NCBI GenBank assembly: GCA_947170495.1
Contig: CAMVUB010000007.1
Span: 1 to 59,435, forward strand
Length of the DNA: 59,435 bases
Direction of reading: 5' to 3'
From: an uncultured Prevotellaceae bacterium
GTDB lineage: Bacteria > Bacteroidota > Bacteroidia > Bacteroidales > Bacteroidaceae
Position numbers and translations under genes: made by a program. The notes under the pieces were generated by a model. The model ran no database searches, was not told the origin of the DNA, and saw nothing but the letters and a program-made list of their open reading frames with translations. This document shows, piece after piece, positions 32,827 through 41,008 of this stretch (positions are counted from its first letter, which is position 1; each line of letters opens with the position of its first letter).

Positions 32827-34468
32827 TCACTTTCCACGTCAGTTCCAATGAGTATTCATCTCCGTCATACACGCAGCCGTCGCTCCACTCGTGACCTTCG
32901 ATTTCCTTTGAGAGATGGAGAGGTTTGTCGGGACGCACTTCGTATGTCTTGTCGTAGTACTCGATAGTGATACAATCCTTCTTGATGCTCGTAATCTCAT
33001 ACCCCCAGAAGCCATCAAGATTGAGCCTTCCAAGCTTGGCCTGGATGTCCTCTTCATTGTATTCCCATTCACCATCGCTATAGGCTGTCCATGACTTGTG
33101 ACCGCTCTTAACGTGCAGCATGACGATGCCATCGTAATGCTCCTCGTTGCTGACAAAGACACCATCCATAAAGCGTCCCTCATAGCGACGGTTGCCGTGA
33201 TGGCGGTCACCCACGAGCACGCCCTGTCCATCGGGACGATTATTCCTCACTTCGCCGTTATACACCCACTCGCTGTATCCGTACTCGATGTGTCCGTCCT
33301 TCCACACGTGGGCCTCTAACTCGCCCTCGACACCTGTGGGATCCGGTAGCGTCACCTCGACGGATGCACGGCTATCGTGTTTCCACTCCTGCGCCTCCAC
33401 GAGTTCACCTTTCTTCCAATGTTCTTTGCGGCTCATGCCTGTCTTGGCGCAATACACGGTGATGTAGCCGTCGTAGGGGTGGAAGTCGCGAACGTCGTCG
33501 CCATAGTGGTCCAGCACGTCGCCATTGGGTAGCTCGACGGTGGCGTGGGTGGAAGGCTCATAGACATAGCTGTTGTACTGATTGGCCGTATAGCGTCCGC
33601 CCTGTTGTTCAATGTGATAGACCTTGTCGCCATCTTTCAACGTGAGCTTGAGGGTGGTGCAATCCACCTTGCTGGTCTCGTCAATCTCGAAATCCACAAC
33701 CTCATATTGGAACAGCTCATTGGGGCCCGAATAGCGCACGATGCGGTCGCCAGCATACCACTCCCTGACCCAAGGTTTGTCGGCCAGAAACAGCTCGAAG
33801 CCATAGCGCTTGCCGCCATGCAGGAACATAGCGATGGAATCGGGCTTTCCCGACGATGGGTCGTTGGGATTCGACTTGGGATGCTGGATGCGGAACACGC
33901 CGTGCAGCCCCCACCACTCCGGCTTCTTGTCCTTCGAGGTGTTGATCCACGCCCTCTCAATCCATGAGCCGTCGGCAAACTCGTAGCGACCCTCGGCGGC
34001 GTAGGCCGGACCGTTGATGCTGGCATAGCTCAGGTGGAAGCGGCCCTTGAAGTGGTCGCCATTGGGGTACCACACCTCGCCGTAGCCGATGGGCCCTGCC
34101 AGCTCCTGCCGGATGGTGCTGCCAAACTGCCAGTCACCTATATATATAAGTTCTGTGCTGATGAGCTTCACGTAGTAGTAGGTGCGACAGATGACGCCAT
34201 AGCCTATATCCGTCGAGCTGCTGTCGATTTCCACCTCCTCGCCTACCTTGATGCTGAAGGTCTTGCCGCGCAGCTCCAAATCGAGCTGCTGGCCATCGTA
34301 GGCTTTGACGACAGGCGCAGAGCGCGGGCTGCCCCACCATTTCGGCAGCGGTTCGCCCACCTTCACATCTTTCTCGTCGATTTCATAATGCTCTCTCGGC
34401 GTTCGGCTCACCGTGGCTCCACGATCTATATAACCGCTGTAAACATTGATGAAGCAAGCTGTTGCCAT
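32819..34468 (-). CDS. Large MORN-like repeat protein
   Basis: 549 residues from MATACFINVYSGYIDRGATV; an upstream in-frame ATG at 34513 overlaps the promoter box and is rejected. MORN-like units recur (GYGEVWYPNGDHFKGRFHL, GRYEFADGSWIERAWIN, GQGVLVGDRHHGNRRYEGRF), mixed with charged, aromatic-rich segments such as DLELRGKTFSIKVGEEVEID. No signal peptide was found. MORN repeats bind lipids or proteins in eukaryotes; bacterial roles are unclear. It is transcribed from 34503, divergent from the NPCBM-like gene. Confidence 0.65.
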   Translation of the reverse strand: MATACFINVYSGYIDRGATVSRTPREHYEIDEKDVKVGEPLPKWWGSPRSAPVVKAYDGQQLDLELRGKTFSIKVGEEVEIDSSSTDIGYGVICRTYYYVKLISTELIYIGDWQFGSTIRQELAGPIGYGEVWYPNGDHFKGRFHLSYASINGPAYAAEGRYEFADGSWIERAWINTSKDKKPEWWGLHGVFRIQHPKSNPNDPSSGKPDSIAMFLHGGKRYGFELFLADKPWVREWYAGDRIVRYSGPNELFQYEVVDFEIDETSKVDCTTLKLTLKDGDKVYHIEQQGGRYTANQYNSYVYEPSTHATVELPNGDVLDHYGDDVRDFHPYDGYITVYCAKTGMSRKEHWKKGELVEAQEWKHDSRASVEVTLPDPTGVEGELEAHVWKDGHIEYGYSEWVYNGEVRNNRPDGQGVLVGDRHHGNRRYEGRFMDGVFVSNEEHYDGIVMLHVKSGHKSWTAYSDGEWEYNEEDIQAKLGRLNLDGFWGYEITSIKKDCITIEYYDKTYEVRPDKPLHLSKEIEGHEWSDGCVYDGDEYSLELTWKVKE

Positions 34469-34502
34469 AGTCGGTTGTATTGGGTAAATGATAATTTTGT
34501 GG

Positions 34503-34510
34503 CAAAGATA
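34503..34510 (-). promoter_or_regulatory. Promoter -7 box of the large MORN gene
   Basis: TATCTTTG on the minus strand, 35 nt before the start codon; a TTG at 34528-34530 is 17 nt away, slightly short. Confidence 0.55.
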
Positions 34511-34552
34511 CACATTTTTCCGTAAAACAAACGTTTCAATCGAAATTTTTCA

Positions 34553-34560
34553 TACATTTG
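34553..34560 (+). promoter_or_regulatory. Promoter -7 box of the NPCBM-like gene
   Basis: TACATTTG, 25 nt before the ATG at 34586. No TTG at the -33 spacing. Confidence 0.55.
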
Positions 34561-34585
34561 CACGCAGATAAGCTCAACACACCCC

Positions 34586-36835
34586 ATGACAATGAATCAT
34601 TTACTGAAGACTAACATGCGAATGAGCCTCGTGGCGCTCTGTCTGTTGCTGACAGGGGCCGCGCAGGCACAGACCTATCTCACGGATGTATTCAAGCCCA
34701 CCGAGGAGCGCAACTACAAGGCCTACCCCACGAAGGGCGACGGCATCATGCAGATTGCCAAATTCAAGTATAAGGGCGGTTTCACGCTGGGCTCCGGCCG
34801 CGGCGGCCTCATCAGCAGCAACACGCCCGGCTACGTCATCTTCAACCTCAACGGCAGCTACGACAAGATCAGCTTTGTCGTGGGCCCGAGCAGCCCCCGC
34901 GGCGCATCGGACGAGGGCAACTGCATCGTCACGATGAAAGCCGACGGCAAGAAAGTCTTCGATAAAGTCATCTGGGACCACGACGCGCCACAGGAGTATG
35001 CCATCGACATCAAGGGTGCCCGCCAGCTGCGCTTTGATGTCCCGCATGGTGAAACCAATCTGGCTTTTGGCGCCGTGAAGCTGTGGAAGGCAGGACAGCC
35101 CTACAAGCCCTCTGCCGACCCGCAACGTGCCATTCCATCGGGCGGCCGCGTACAGCTCGTGGGGCAGTTGGAGCCCTATTTCCTGCGCAGCTCCGGCTAT
35201 GTCTCGCCCATCTCCTCCAAGGAGCGCGTGGCCGACAAGCGCCCTGAAACCGCCATCAGCATCAACCGCGTCGAGTACAAGACCGGTCTGCAGTTTACAG
35301 CCACCCAGGCGCTCGCAGGCCACACCGAGGCCTGGTGCTACTTCTGGCTACAGAAGAAGTACGACAAACTCTCGTTCGTCGTCGGTCCGCGTGACAACCA
35401 GGCCAGCGCCGCCACCGGCTGGCTGACGGTGAAGGCCGACGGCAAGATCATCTATGAGAAGCGCATGACACAGCTCGATCTGGCCGAGCAGGTGGTGCTC
35501 GACGTGGCGGGTGTCAACCAGGTGTCGTTCCACAGCATCGATGAGGACAGCCGCATCAATGGCGGCATCGTCTTCGGTGTCGTCAACATGTTCGTCTATC
35601 CCAAGACCTACGATATGGCTGCGCTGCCGCAGGCCGGTGTCGTGAACGCCTCGAAGAGCAAGCTCTCCAAGCTGCCCGATGTCTGCAAGCTCGTCTCGAA
35701 CATCAAACCCTTCTCCGTGCAGGGTATGGCCGGCTACCAGAACATGCTCTACGACGGCGAGAGCGACTACTACACCTTCTCGATGGGTGGCGAGCAGTTC
35801 TCCGAGGGCTTCCTGCTCACCAGTGGCAAGACCCTCTTCGACGATAATATCAGCGCCTTCTGGAAGTTCGATTTAGCCGGTGAATTCGACTATTTAAGCT
35901 TCACGGCGGGTGCGCTGACCAAGCGCCGCACACAATGCGACGATGACCTCCGCATCTACTGCGATGGCAAAGTAGTCCTCGACACCGTCATCCACGTCAC
36001 ATGGCCCAACCAGCGCTTCATCATCCCCCTCAACAAATGCCGCACGCTGACCTTCGCCAAGCCCGGTAATATGCAGCAGAAGGACAGCTTCTTCGGCATC
36101 GGCGACGCCGTGCTCTATCGCGGTGAACCCGTGGAAAACGACCTCTTCGTGCACCCCAAGCCCGAATGTCCGCCCGAGGCCGACCTCATCGACCTCTGCA
36201 AGGCACCCTACTATCACTATGTCGGGCGCTACCTGAGCGTGCTCACCAACTTCGATTTCAACGACTGTTTCCAGAACGGAGGCTCGCAGCGCCGCTTCTT
36301 CCAGATGCACGACGGCACGAAGATATATAAAGGTGTCATGCTGGAGACGAACATCCCGCCCGCCTTGGAGAACATCACGCCCATGGGCGCCGTCTTCATG
36401 TTCCTCACCGGTGTCGGCGCCAATGTCTCCGGCAGCGATGTCAGCGCCCATACCGGAACTACCGGTGGCGTGCAAGGGCCCCTCACGGGCGGCATCCTCT
36501 CCCTCTTCAGCGGTGGCGGCAAGCAGTCCTCGGCAGCAGCCTTCAACCCCTACGGCGAGTACGATGAGCTGACCTTCACCGTCGCCTGTAAGTCGCCCTA
36601 CGTAGATCCCGGCACCTCCCTCTTCGGCGACGGCAAGGCACCTCCCGTGCGCCTCGATGTCTTCGCCGACCAGGTGAAGGTAGGTGAGTTCTGGGTCTCC
36701 AACGAGATGAAGCCCGCCACCTATACCGTCCCCATCCGCCGCTGTCACCAGCTCATGTTCTGGCTCGAATGCGGCGACGTCCGCTCTGGCCAGTACGTCC
36801 TCTACGACATGACCGTGCGAAAGAAAGACAACTGA
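34586..36835 (+). CDS. Secreted protein with four NPCBM-like beta-sandwich repeats
   Basis: 749 residues. Signal peptide ending LTGAAQAQ (near residue 29). Four related segments start near residues 92, 259, 434 and 659, each with the pattern (Y/F)D-x-(I/L)-(S/T)-F-x-x-x, an (A/C)DGK-like strand and a final (R/N)-x-L-x-F strand: YDKISFVVGPSS / KADGKKVFDKV; YDKLSFVVGPRD / KADGKIIYEKR; FDYLSFTAGALT / YCDGKVVLDTV; YDELTFTVACKS / FADQVKVGEFW. This resembles the NPCBM carbohydrate-binding fold. A Gly/Ser/Thr-rich loop (VSGSDVSAHTGTTGGVQGP) precedes the fourth. No catalytic motif or T9SS tail was recognised. The ligand is unknown. A palindromic triple repeat follows downstream. Confidence 0.65.
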   Translation: MTMNHLLKTNMRMSLVALCLLLTGAAQAQTYLTDVFKPTEERNYKAYPTKGDGIMQIAKFKYKGGFTLGSGRGGLISSNTPGYVIFNLNGSYDKISFVVGPSSPRGASDEGNCIVTMKADGKKVFDKVIWDHDAPQEYAIDIKGARQLRFDVPHGETNLAFGAVKLWKAGQPYKPSADPQRAIPSGGRVQLVGQLEPYFLRSSGYVSPISSKERVADKRPETAISINRVEYKTGLQFTATQALAGHTEAWCYFWLQKKYDKLSFVVGPRDNQASAATGWLTVKADGKIIYEKRMTQLDLAEQVVLDVAGVNQVSFHSIDEDSRINGGIVFGVVNMFVYPKTYDMAALPQAGVVNASKSKLSKLPDVCKLVSNIKPFSVQGMAGYQNMLYDGESDYYTFSMGGEQFSEGFLLTSGKTLFDDNISAFWKFDLAGEFDYLSFTAGALTKRRTQCDDDLRIYCDGKVVLDTVIHVTWPNQRFIIPLNKCRTLTFAKPGNMQQKDSFFGIGDAVLYRGEPVENDLFVHPKPECPPEADLIDLCKAPYYHYVGRYLSVLTNFDFNDCFQNGGSQRRFFQMHDGTKIYKGVMLETNIPPALENITPMGAVFMFLTGVGANVSGSDVSAHTGTTGGVQGPLTGGILSLFSGGGKQSSAAAFNPYGEYDELTFTVACKSPYVDPGTSLFGDGKAPPVRLDVFADQVKVGEFWVSNEMKPATYTVPIRRCHQLMFWLECGDVRSGQYVLYDMTVRKKDN

Positions 36836-37065
36836 AGATCTTTTCCCCATTAATAGCTGCAAAATTGCCACCCATACGGTAATAAGTAAAGCATTGTATA
36901 TATGAATCCATCATGATGGATTGATTAAGCCATCATGATGGATTAATTGTGCCATCATGATGGATTCATCAATAGAGTGCACTCTTTTGAGTGATACGAT
37001 GTTGCATTTTAACCTTAATCATTAAACTTTTTCGGCTCTGACAGCGTGCGTTTCAGAATTTTTCG
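36836..37065. other. Intergenic region between the NPCBM-like gene and topoisomerase IV A
   Basis: No gene was found in this 300-base gap. It holds the triple palindromic repeat (36908-36966), then the topoisomerase promoter box (37066-37073) and a TTAAACG heptamer array (37088-37115). Confidence 0.7.
36908..36966. repeat. Three 22-bp direct repeats, each with a 12-bp palindrome
   Basis: CCATCATGATGGATT occurs at 36908, 36930 and 36952, exactly 22 bp apart, with 7-nt variable spacers (GATTAAG, AATTGTG). CCATCATGATGG is a perfect palindrome, extended to AATCCATCATGATGGATT in the first copy. The block starts ATGAATCC and ends GGATTCAT, so it is also roughly symmetric as a whole. The spacing is close to two helical turns. 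Confidence 0.9.
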
Positions 37066-37073
37066 TATCTTTG
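37066..37073 (+). promoter_or_regulatory. Promoter -7 box of the topoisomerase IV A gene
   Basis: TATCTTTG, 62 nt before the ATG at 37136. No TTG at the standard -33 distance. Confidence 0.55.
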
Positions 37074-37087
37074 CGCCGAAATTCCCA

Positions 37088-37115
37088 TTAAACGTTCATC
37101 GTTAAACGTTAAACG
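37088..37115. repeat. Heptamer array in the topoisomerase leader
   Basis: TTAAACG, TTCATCG, TTAAACG, TTAAACG, between the promoter box and the start codon. Confidence 0.8.
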
Positions 37116-37135
37116 AATCAAAAAGCCGCGATCGC

Positions 37136-39925
37136 ATGGACGATAAAAACGTGATGCAGGATGGCATCACACACCATCTGAACCGTATGTACCAGGACTG
37201 GTTCCTGGACTATGCCTCGTATGTCATTCTGGAGCGTGCCGTGCCGCATATCGGTGACGGCTTCAAGCCTGTGCAGCGGCGTATCCTGCACTCGATGAAG
37301 CGCATGGATGACGGGCGCTTCAACAAGGTCGCGAACATCGTGGGCCACACGATGCAGTTCCACCCGCATGGCGACGCCTCGATCAAGGACGCGCTGGTGC
37401 AGCTGGGGCAGAAGGAGCTGCTCATCGACTGCCAGGGAAACTGGGGTAATATCCTCACGGGCGACGATGCGGCTGCGGGCCGTTACATTGAGGCGCGCCT
37501 GTCGAAGTTCGCCTTGGACGTGGTCTTCAATCCTAAGACGACGGAGTGGAAGCTCAGCTACGACGGGCGCAACAAGGAGCCTATCTGCCTGCCGGTGAAG
37601 TTCCCGCTGCTGTTGGCACAGGGCGCTGAGGGTATTGCCGTGGGTCTGTCGTCGAAGATTCTGCCGCACAACCTCAACGAGCTCTGCGAGGCGGCCATCG
37701 CGTACTTGCACAACGAGCCCTTCCAGCTCTACCCCGACTTCCCCACGGGCGGCAGCATCGATGTCTCGAAATACAACGACGGTCAGCGCGGCGGCGTGGT
37801 GCGTGTGCGTGCCAAGATCGAGAAGCGCGACAGCAAGACGCTGGCCATCACGGAGCTGCCCTTCGGCAAGACCACGGGGTCGCCGCAGAAACCCAGCCAG
37901 TTCATTGACAGCATCCTGAAAGCTGCGGAGAAGGGTAAGATCAAGGTGCGCAAGGTGGAGGACATGACGGCCGCGGGTGTGGAGATTCTCATCCATCTGC
38001 AGCCGGGCGCCAGCTCTGACAAGACCATCGATGCGCTCTACGCCTGCACCGACTGCGAGGTCAGCATCTCGCCCAACTGCTGCGTCATCGACGACCGCAA
38101 ACCCTGCTTCCTCACCGTCAGTGAGGTGCTGCAACGCTCCGTAGATAACACCAAGGAACTGCTGCGCAAGGAGCTGCTGATACGGCGCGGCGAGCTGATG
38201 GAAGCGTTGCATTTCGCCTCCCTGGAACGCATCTTCATCGAAGAGCGCATCTACAAGGGAAAGCCCTTCGAGAATGCCAACAGCACCGATGAACTCTGTG
38301 AATATATCGACGAGCGCCTGACGCCGTTCTACCCGCAGTTCGTGCGCGAGGTGACGAAGGACGACATCCTGCGCCTGCTCGAAATCAAGATGCAGCGCAT
38401 CGCCAAGTTCAACAAGGACAAAGCCGACGAGCTCATCGCACGCATGAAGGAGGAGGTGGCTGAGATTGACCGCGACCTGGCCAACATGATCGAGGTCACG
38501 GCCAACTGGTTCCGCTTCATCCAGGACAAATACGGCAAGGACCACCCACGCCTCACCGAGATACGCAACTTCGACAGCATCGAGGCCTCGAAGGTGGTGG
38601 AGGCCAACCAGAAGCTCTACATCAACCGCGAGGACGGTTTCATCGGCACATCGCTGAAGAAGGACGAGTTCGTCTGCAACTGCTCCGACCTCGACGATGT
38701 CATCATCTTCTACAAGGACGGCACCTACAAGGTCATCCGCATCGGCGAGAAGGTCTTCGTGGGCGAGACGGAGCGCTCGAAGGCCGAGAAGCGCAAATGC
38801 CAGATCCTGCACGTGGCCATTTTCAAGAAGAGCGACACGCGCACCATCTATAACTGCGTCTATCGCGACGGCCGCGACGGGGCCTTCTACATCAAGCGCT
38901 TCAATGTCACCAGCATCACGCGCGACCGCGAGTACGACCTCACACAGGGCAAGCCCGGCAGCCGCGTGGCTTACTTCACCGCCAACCCCAACGGCGAGGC
39001 GGAGGTCATCAAGGTGAACCTGAAGCCCAACCCAAAGCTCAAGCGCGCTTTCTTCGACAAGGACTTCAGCGAGATCATGATCAAGGGTCGTGCGTCGATG
39101 GGCAACCTGCTCACGAAACTCGATGTGGAGCGCATCGGCCTGAAGAGTCACGGCAGCAGCACGTTGGGCGGTCGCCACGTGTGGTTTGACCACGATGTGA
39201 AGCGCCTCAACTACGACGAGCACGGCCAGTATCTAGGTGAGTTCCACGCTGATGACCAGATTCTCGTCATCCTCGACAACGGTGAGTTCTACACCACCAA
39301 CTTCGACCTCAACAACCACTACGAGCCCAACATCCTGCGCATCGAGAAGTTCGACGCGCTGAAGGTGTGGACGGCCGCCCTCTTCGATGCCGAGCAGGGC
39401 TTCCCCTACCTGAAGCGCTTCCCGCTGGAGGCCTCAGTGCGCCACCAGAACTTCCTGGGCGAGAATCCCGACAGCCGCCTGCTGCTGCTCACAGACACCG
39501 TCTATCCGCGCCTGCTGCTCACCTACGGCGCCCCCGACGACTTCCGCGACCCGCTGGAGGTGGATGCAGAGCAGTTCATCGGCCAGAAGAGCTTCAAGGC
39601 CAAGGGCAAGCGCCTCACCACCCTCACGGTGGAGAAAATAGAGGAAATCGAGGCTCCCGAAAGACCCACCCCCGACCTTGCCCGTCCTCAGCAGAGGAGT
39701 TCTGCTTCGGTCACTCAGGACGGCTTGACATTCAGTCAACCCGTTGACACCTTCGCTACCCGTGAAGGGAGGGGAGAGGCTGGCGAGAAGCAATTTTCAG
39801 AGCAGTCTCAAGGACAAGAAAGTCTCCCCTCACGGGGAGATTTAGAGGGGTCTGTAGAGGAGATTCCCGCTCGTCCTGGCAGCGTCGATCCCCTCACAGG
39901 CCAATTCAACCTCTTTGAAGAATGA
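37136..39925 (+). CDS. parC: DNA topoisomerase IV / gyrase-type subunit A
   Basis: 929 residues. Type IIA topoisomerase A subunit; ATP-driven strand passage needs a B subunit, not found in this window. N-terminal YASYVILERAVPHIGDGFKPVQRR, HPHGDASIKDAL, catalytic tyrosine Y117 in AAAGRYIEARLSKF, and a C-terminal beta-propeller region. The Bacteroidetes version I recall ends much as here (TGQFNLFEE). Residues ~843-908 (ERPTPDLARPQQRSS onward) are encoded by a GC-rich palindromic repeat, between the propeller and the conserved end; they look disordered. The stop TGA overlaps the ATG of the DUF3316 gene. Confidence 0.92.
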   Translation: MDDKNVMQDGITHHLNRMYQDWFLDYASYVILERAVPHIGDGFKPVQRRILHSMKRMDDGRFNKVANIVGHTMQFHPHGDASIKDALVQLGQKELLIDCQGNWGNILTGDDAAAGRYIEARLSKFALDVVFNPKTTEWKLSYDGRNKEPICLPVKFPLLLAQGAEGIAVGLSSKILPHNLNELCEAAIAYLHNEPFQLYPDFPTGGSIDVSKYNDGQRGGVVRVRAKIEKRDSKTLAITELPFGKTTGSPQKPSQFIDSILKAAEKGKIKVRKVEDMTAAGVEILIHLQPGASSDKTIDALYACTDCEVSISPNCCVIDDRKPCFLTVSEVLQRSVDNTKELLRKELLIRRGELMEALHFASLERIFIEERIYKGKPFENANSTDELCEYIDERLTPFYPQFVREVTKDDILRLLEIKMQRIAKFNKDKADELIARMKEEVAEIDRDLANMIEVTANWFRFIQDKYGKDHPRLTEIRNFDSIEASKVVEANQKLYINREDGFIGTSLKKDEFVCNCSDLDDVIIFYKDGTYKVIRIGEKVFVGETERSKAEKRKCQILHVAIFKKSDTRTIYNCVYRDGRDGAFYIKRFNVTSITRDREYDLTQGKPGSRVAYFTANPNGEAEVIKVNLKPNPKLKRAFFDKDFSEIMIKGRASMGNLLTKLDVERIGLKSHGSSTLGGRHVWFDHDVKRLNYDEHGQYLGEFHADDQILVILDNGEFYTTNFDLNNHYEPNILRIEKFDALKVWTAALFDAEQGFPYLKRFPLEASVRHQNFLGENPDSRLLLLTDTVYPRLLLTYGAPDDFRDPLEVDAEQFIGQKSFKAKGKRLTTLTVEKIEEIEAPERPTPDLARPQQRSSASVTQDGLTFSQPVDTFATREGRGEAGEKQFSEQSQGQESLPSRGDLEGSVEEIPARPGSVDPLTGQFNLFEE
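39662..39860. repeat. GC-rich palindromic repeat inside the topoisomerase gene
   Basis: It opens with AGACCCACCCCCGACC (39662-39677), like 26541. After an ~80-nt insert it continues CCCGTGAAGGGAGGGGAGAG and GGCTGGCGAG (39759-39788), like the reverse complement of 26633-26660, and ends with a second palindrome TCCCCTCACGGGGA (39824-39837) followed by GATTTAGAGGGG. The whole ~200 nt is translated in frame. Confidence 0.8.
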
Positions 39926-40827
39926 TGACGCGGAAAGGTACGGACATGCACGGAAAAACGCGGAAAAGCCCGGAGGCGTGCGGACAATTGCTCCGCCTGC
40001 TGTTCTGTGCGATGGCATCCATGTTTCTCTTTCCTCTTTCCTCCTTCGCACAAAATGCCGATTCCACCGAGCTGAATGTGACGCATGCCACGATGTTCTA
40101 TGGCGGTGTCTCCTCGCAGCAGGACACCTATCTCACCCCGCTACGCTACACGGGCTACCAGCTCTCGATGCTGCATGAAGGCCTGCGCATGACGTCGCTC
40201 TGGCAGGGGCGCGTCAGCGGGCAGTCGCTCGTGCAGCTCAACTTCACCTCTTCCTCCAGCGACTCCGGCAAGGGCAGTTATCTCGGAGGACAGGTGCATT
40301 ACGACTATGCCCTCCACTACAACTGGCTCCTCGGCGAGCGCTGGCGCCTGATGGCGGGGCCGCAGCTGGGAGGTACCCTCGGCGTCCTCTACAACGCCCG
40401 TAACAGCAACAACCCCGCACAGGCCATCGCCAACGTCCACCTGAACGCCTCTGCGGCGGCCATCTTCCGCTTCCCCTTCTGCCGTCGGGAGGCTGCCGTG
40501 CGCTACCAGACGGACTTCCAGCTCCTGGGCGTGATGTTCAGCCCCAACTACGGACAGAGCTACTATGAGATCTTCGTGCTCCAGCAACCCGACCACAACG
40601 TCATCGCCACGCTGCCGTGGAAGGCTTTGCGCTGGCGCAACCAGCTCACGATGGACATCCCCCTGCGCCGCTCCTCGATTCGCTACGGCCTCTTCCTTGA
40701 CAGCCAAAGCTCGCATGTCAACAACCTCGTTCATGCCGATTTCACCGCAGGATTCATGGTCGGATGGGTGCGCCACCACACGCGCCGCCTCACCCGCCGA
40801 CAGTTCCACAATGATTTTATCTTGTGA
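39922..40827 (+). CDS. DUF3316-type outer-membrane protein
   Basis: 301 residues as written; function unknown. A hydrophobic signal peptide ends LSSFAQ (residue 43). The mature part alternates polar and aromatic residues, beta-barrel-like (YGGVSSQQDTYLTPLRYTGY, VHYDYALHYNWLLGERWRLM, YRTDFQLLGVMFSPNYGQSY is similar). I recall it as DUF3316, common in Prevotella and Bacteroides. The ATG 39922 overlaps the topoisomerase stop (ATGA). Residues 4-23 are encoded by a decamer array, so the functional start may be a later ATG, residue 9 or 31 (MASMFLFPLSSFAQ). Confidence 0.7.
   Translation: MMTRKGTDMHGKTRKSPEACGQLLRLLFCAMASMFLFPLSSFAQNADSTELNVTHATMFYGGVSSQQDTYLTPLRYTGYQLSMLHEGLRMTSLWQGRVSGQSLVQLNFTSSSSDSGKGSYLGGQVHYDYALHYNWLLGERWRLMAGPQLGGTLGVLYNARNSNNPAQAIANVHLNASAAAIFRFPFCRREAAVRYQTDFQLLGVMFSPNYGQSYYEIFVLQQPDHNVIATLPWKALRWRNQLTMDIPLRRSSIRYGLFLDSQSSHVNNLVHADFTAGFMVGWVRHHTRRLTRRQFHNDFIL
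39931..39990. repeat. Decamer array at the topoisomerase / DUF3316 junction
   Basis: Six contiguous 10-nt units, each starting CGGA: CGGAAAGGTA, CGGACATGCA, CGGAAAAACG, CGGAAAAGCC, CGGAGGCGTG, CGGACAATTG. Confidence 0.9.
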
Positions 40828-40832
40828 TAAAA

Positions 40833-41008
40833 GATTAAGGATTAAAGATTAAGGATTAAGGATTAAGGATGATAGATAAAAAGTCCCATAAGGCCCATAA
40901 GGCCAATAAGACCTATAGGCCCAATAGGCCCCATAAGCCTTATTGGCCCCATTTTTCATTTATCATTTATTATTTTTCACTTTTCACTCTTTCATTTTTC
41001 ACTCTTAC
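40833..41008. repeat. Composite short-period array forming leader and signal peptide of the S41 protease
   Basis: Heptamers GATTAAG/GATTAAA (40833-40867, five units) run into the start codon. Seven exact-length nonamers (40885-40947: CCCATAAGG, CCCATAAGG, CCAATAAGA, CCTATAGGC, CCAATAGGC, CCCATAAGC, CTTATTGGC) follow. Then heptamers TTTTTCA, TTTATCA, TTTTCAC, TTTTCAC, TCTTTCA, TTTTTCA to 41008 encode the hydrophobic segment. The order matches 3761-3947. Confidence 0.92.

Noticed and set aside
36908..36966. CRISPR array
   Set aside because: Repeats are only 15 bp with 7-nt gaps and there are three of them; no cas genes are nearby.
37118..39223. Long minus-strand open frame (701 codons) opposite the topoisomerase gene
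   Set aside because: It lies wholly antisense to a conserved gene in GC-rich DNA; its translation is Val/Ala/Leu/His-rich and shows no motif. Similar antisense frames at 40992-42821, 17574-19046, 30116-31585, 45570-47048, 51563-52960 and 57782-59275 were rejected for the same reason.
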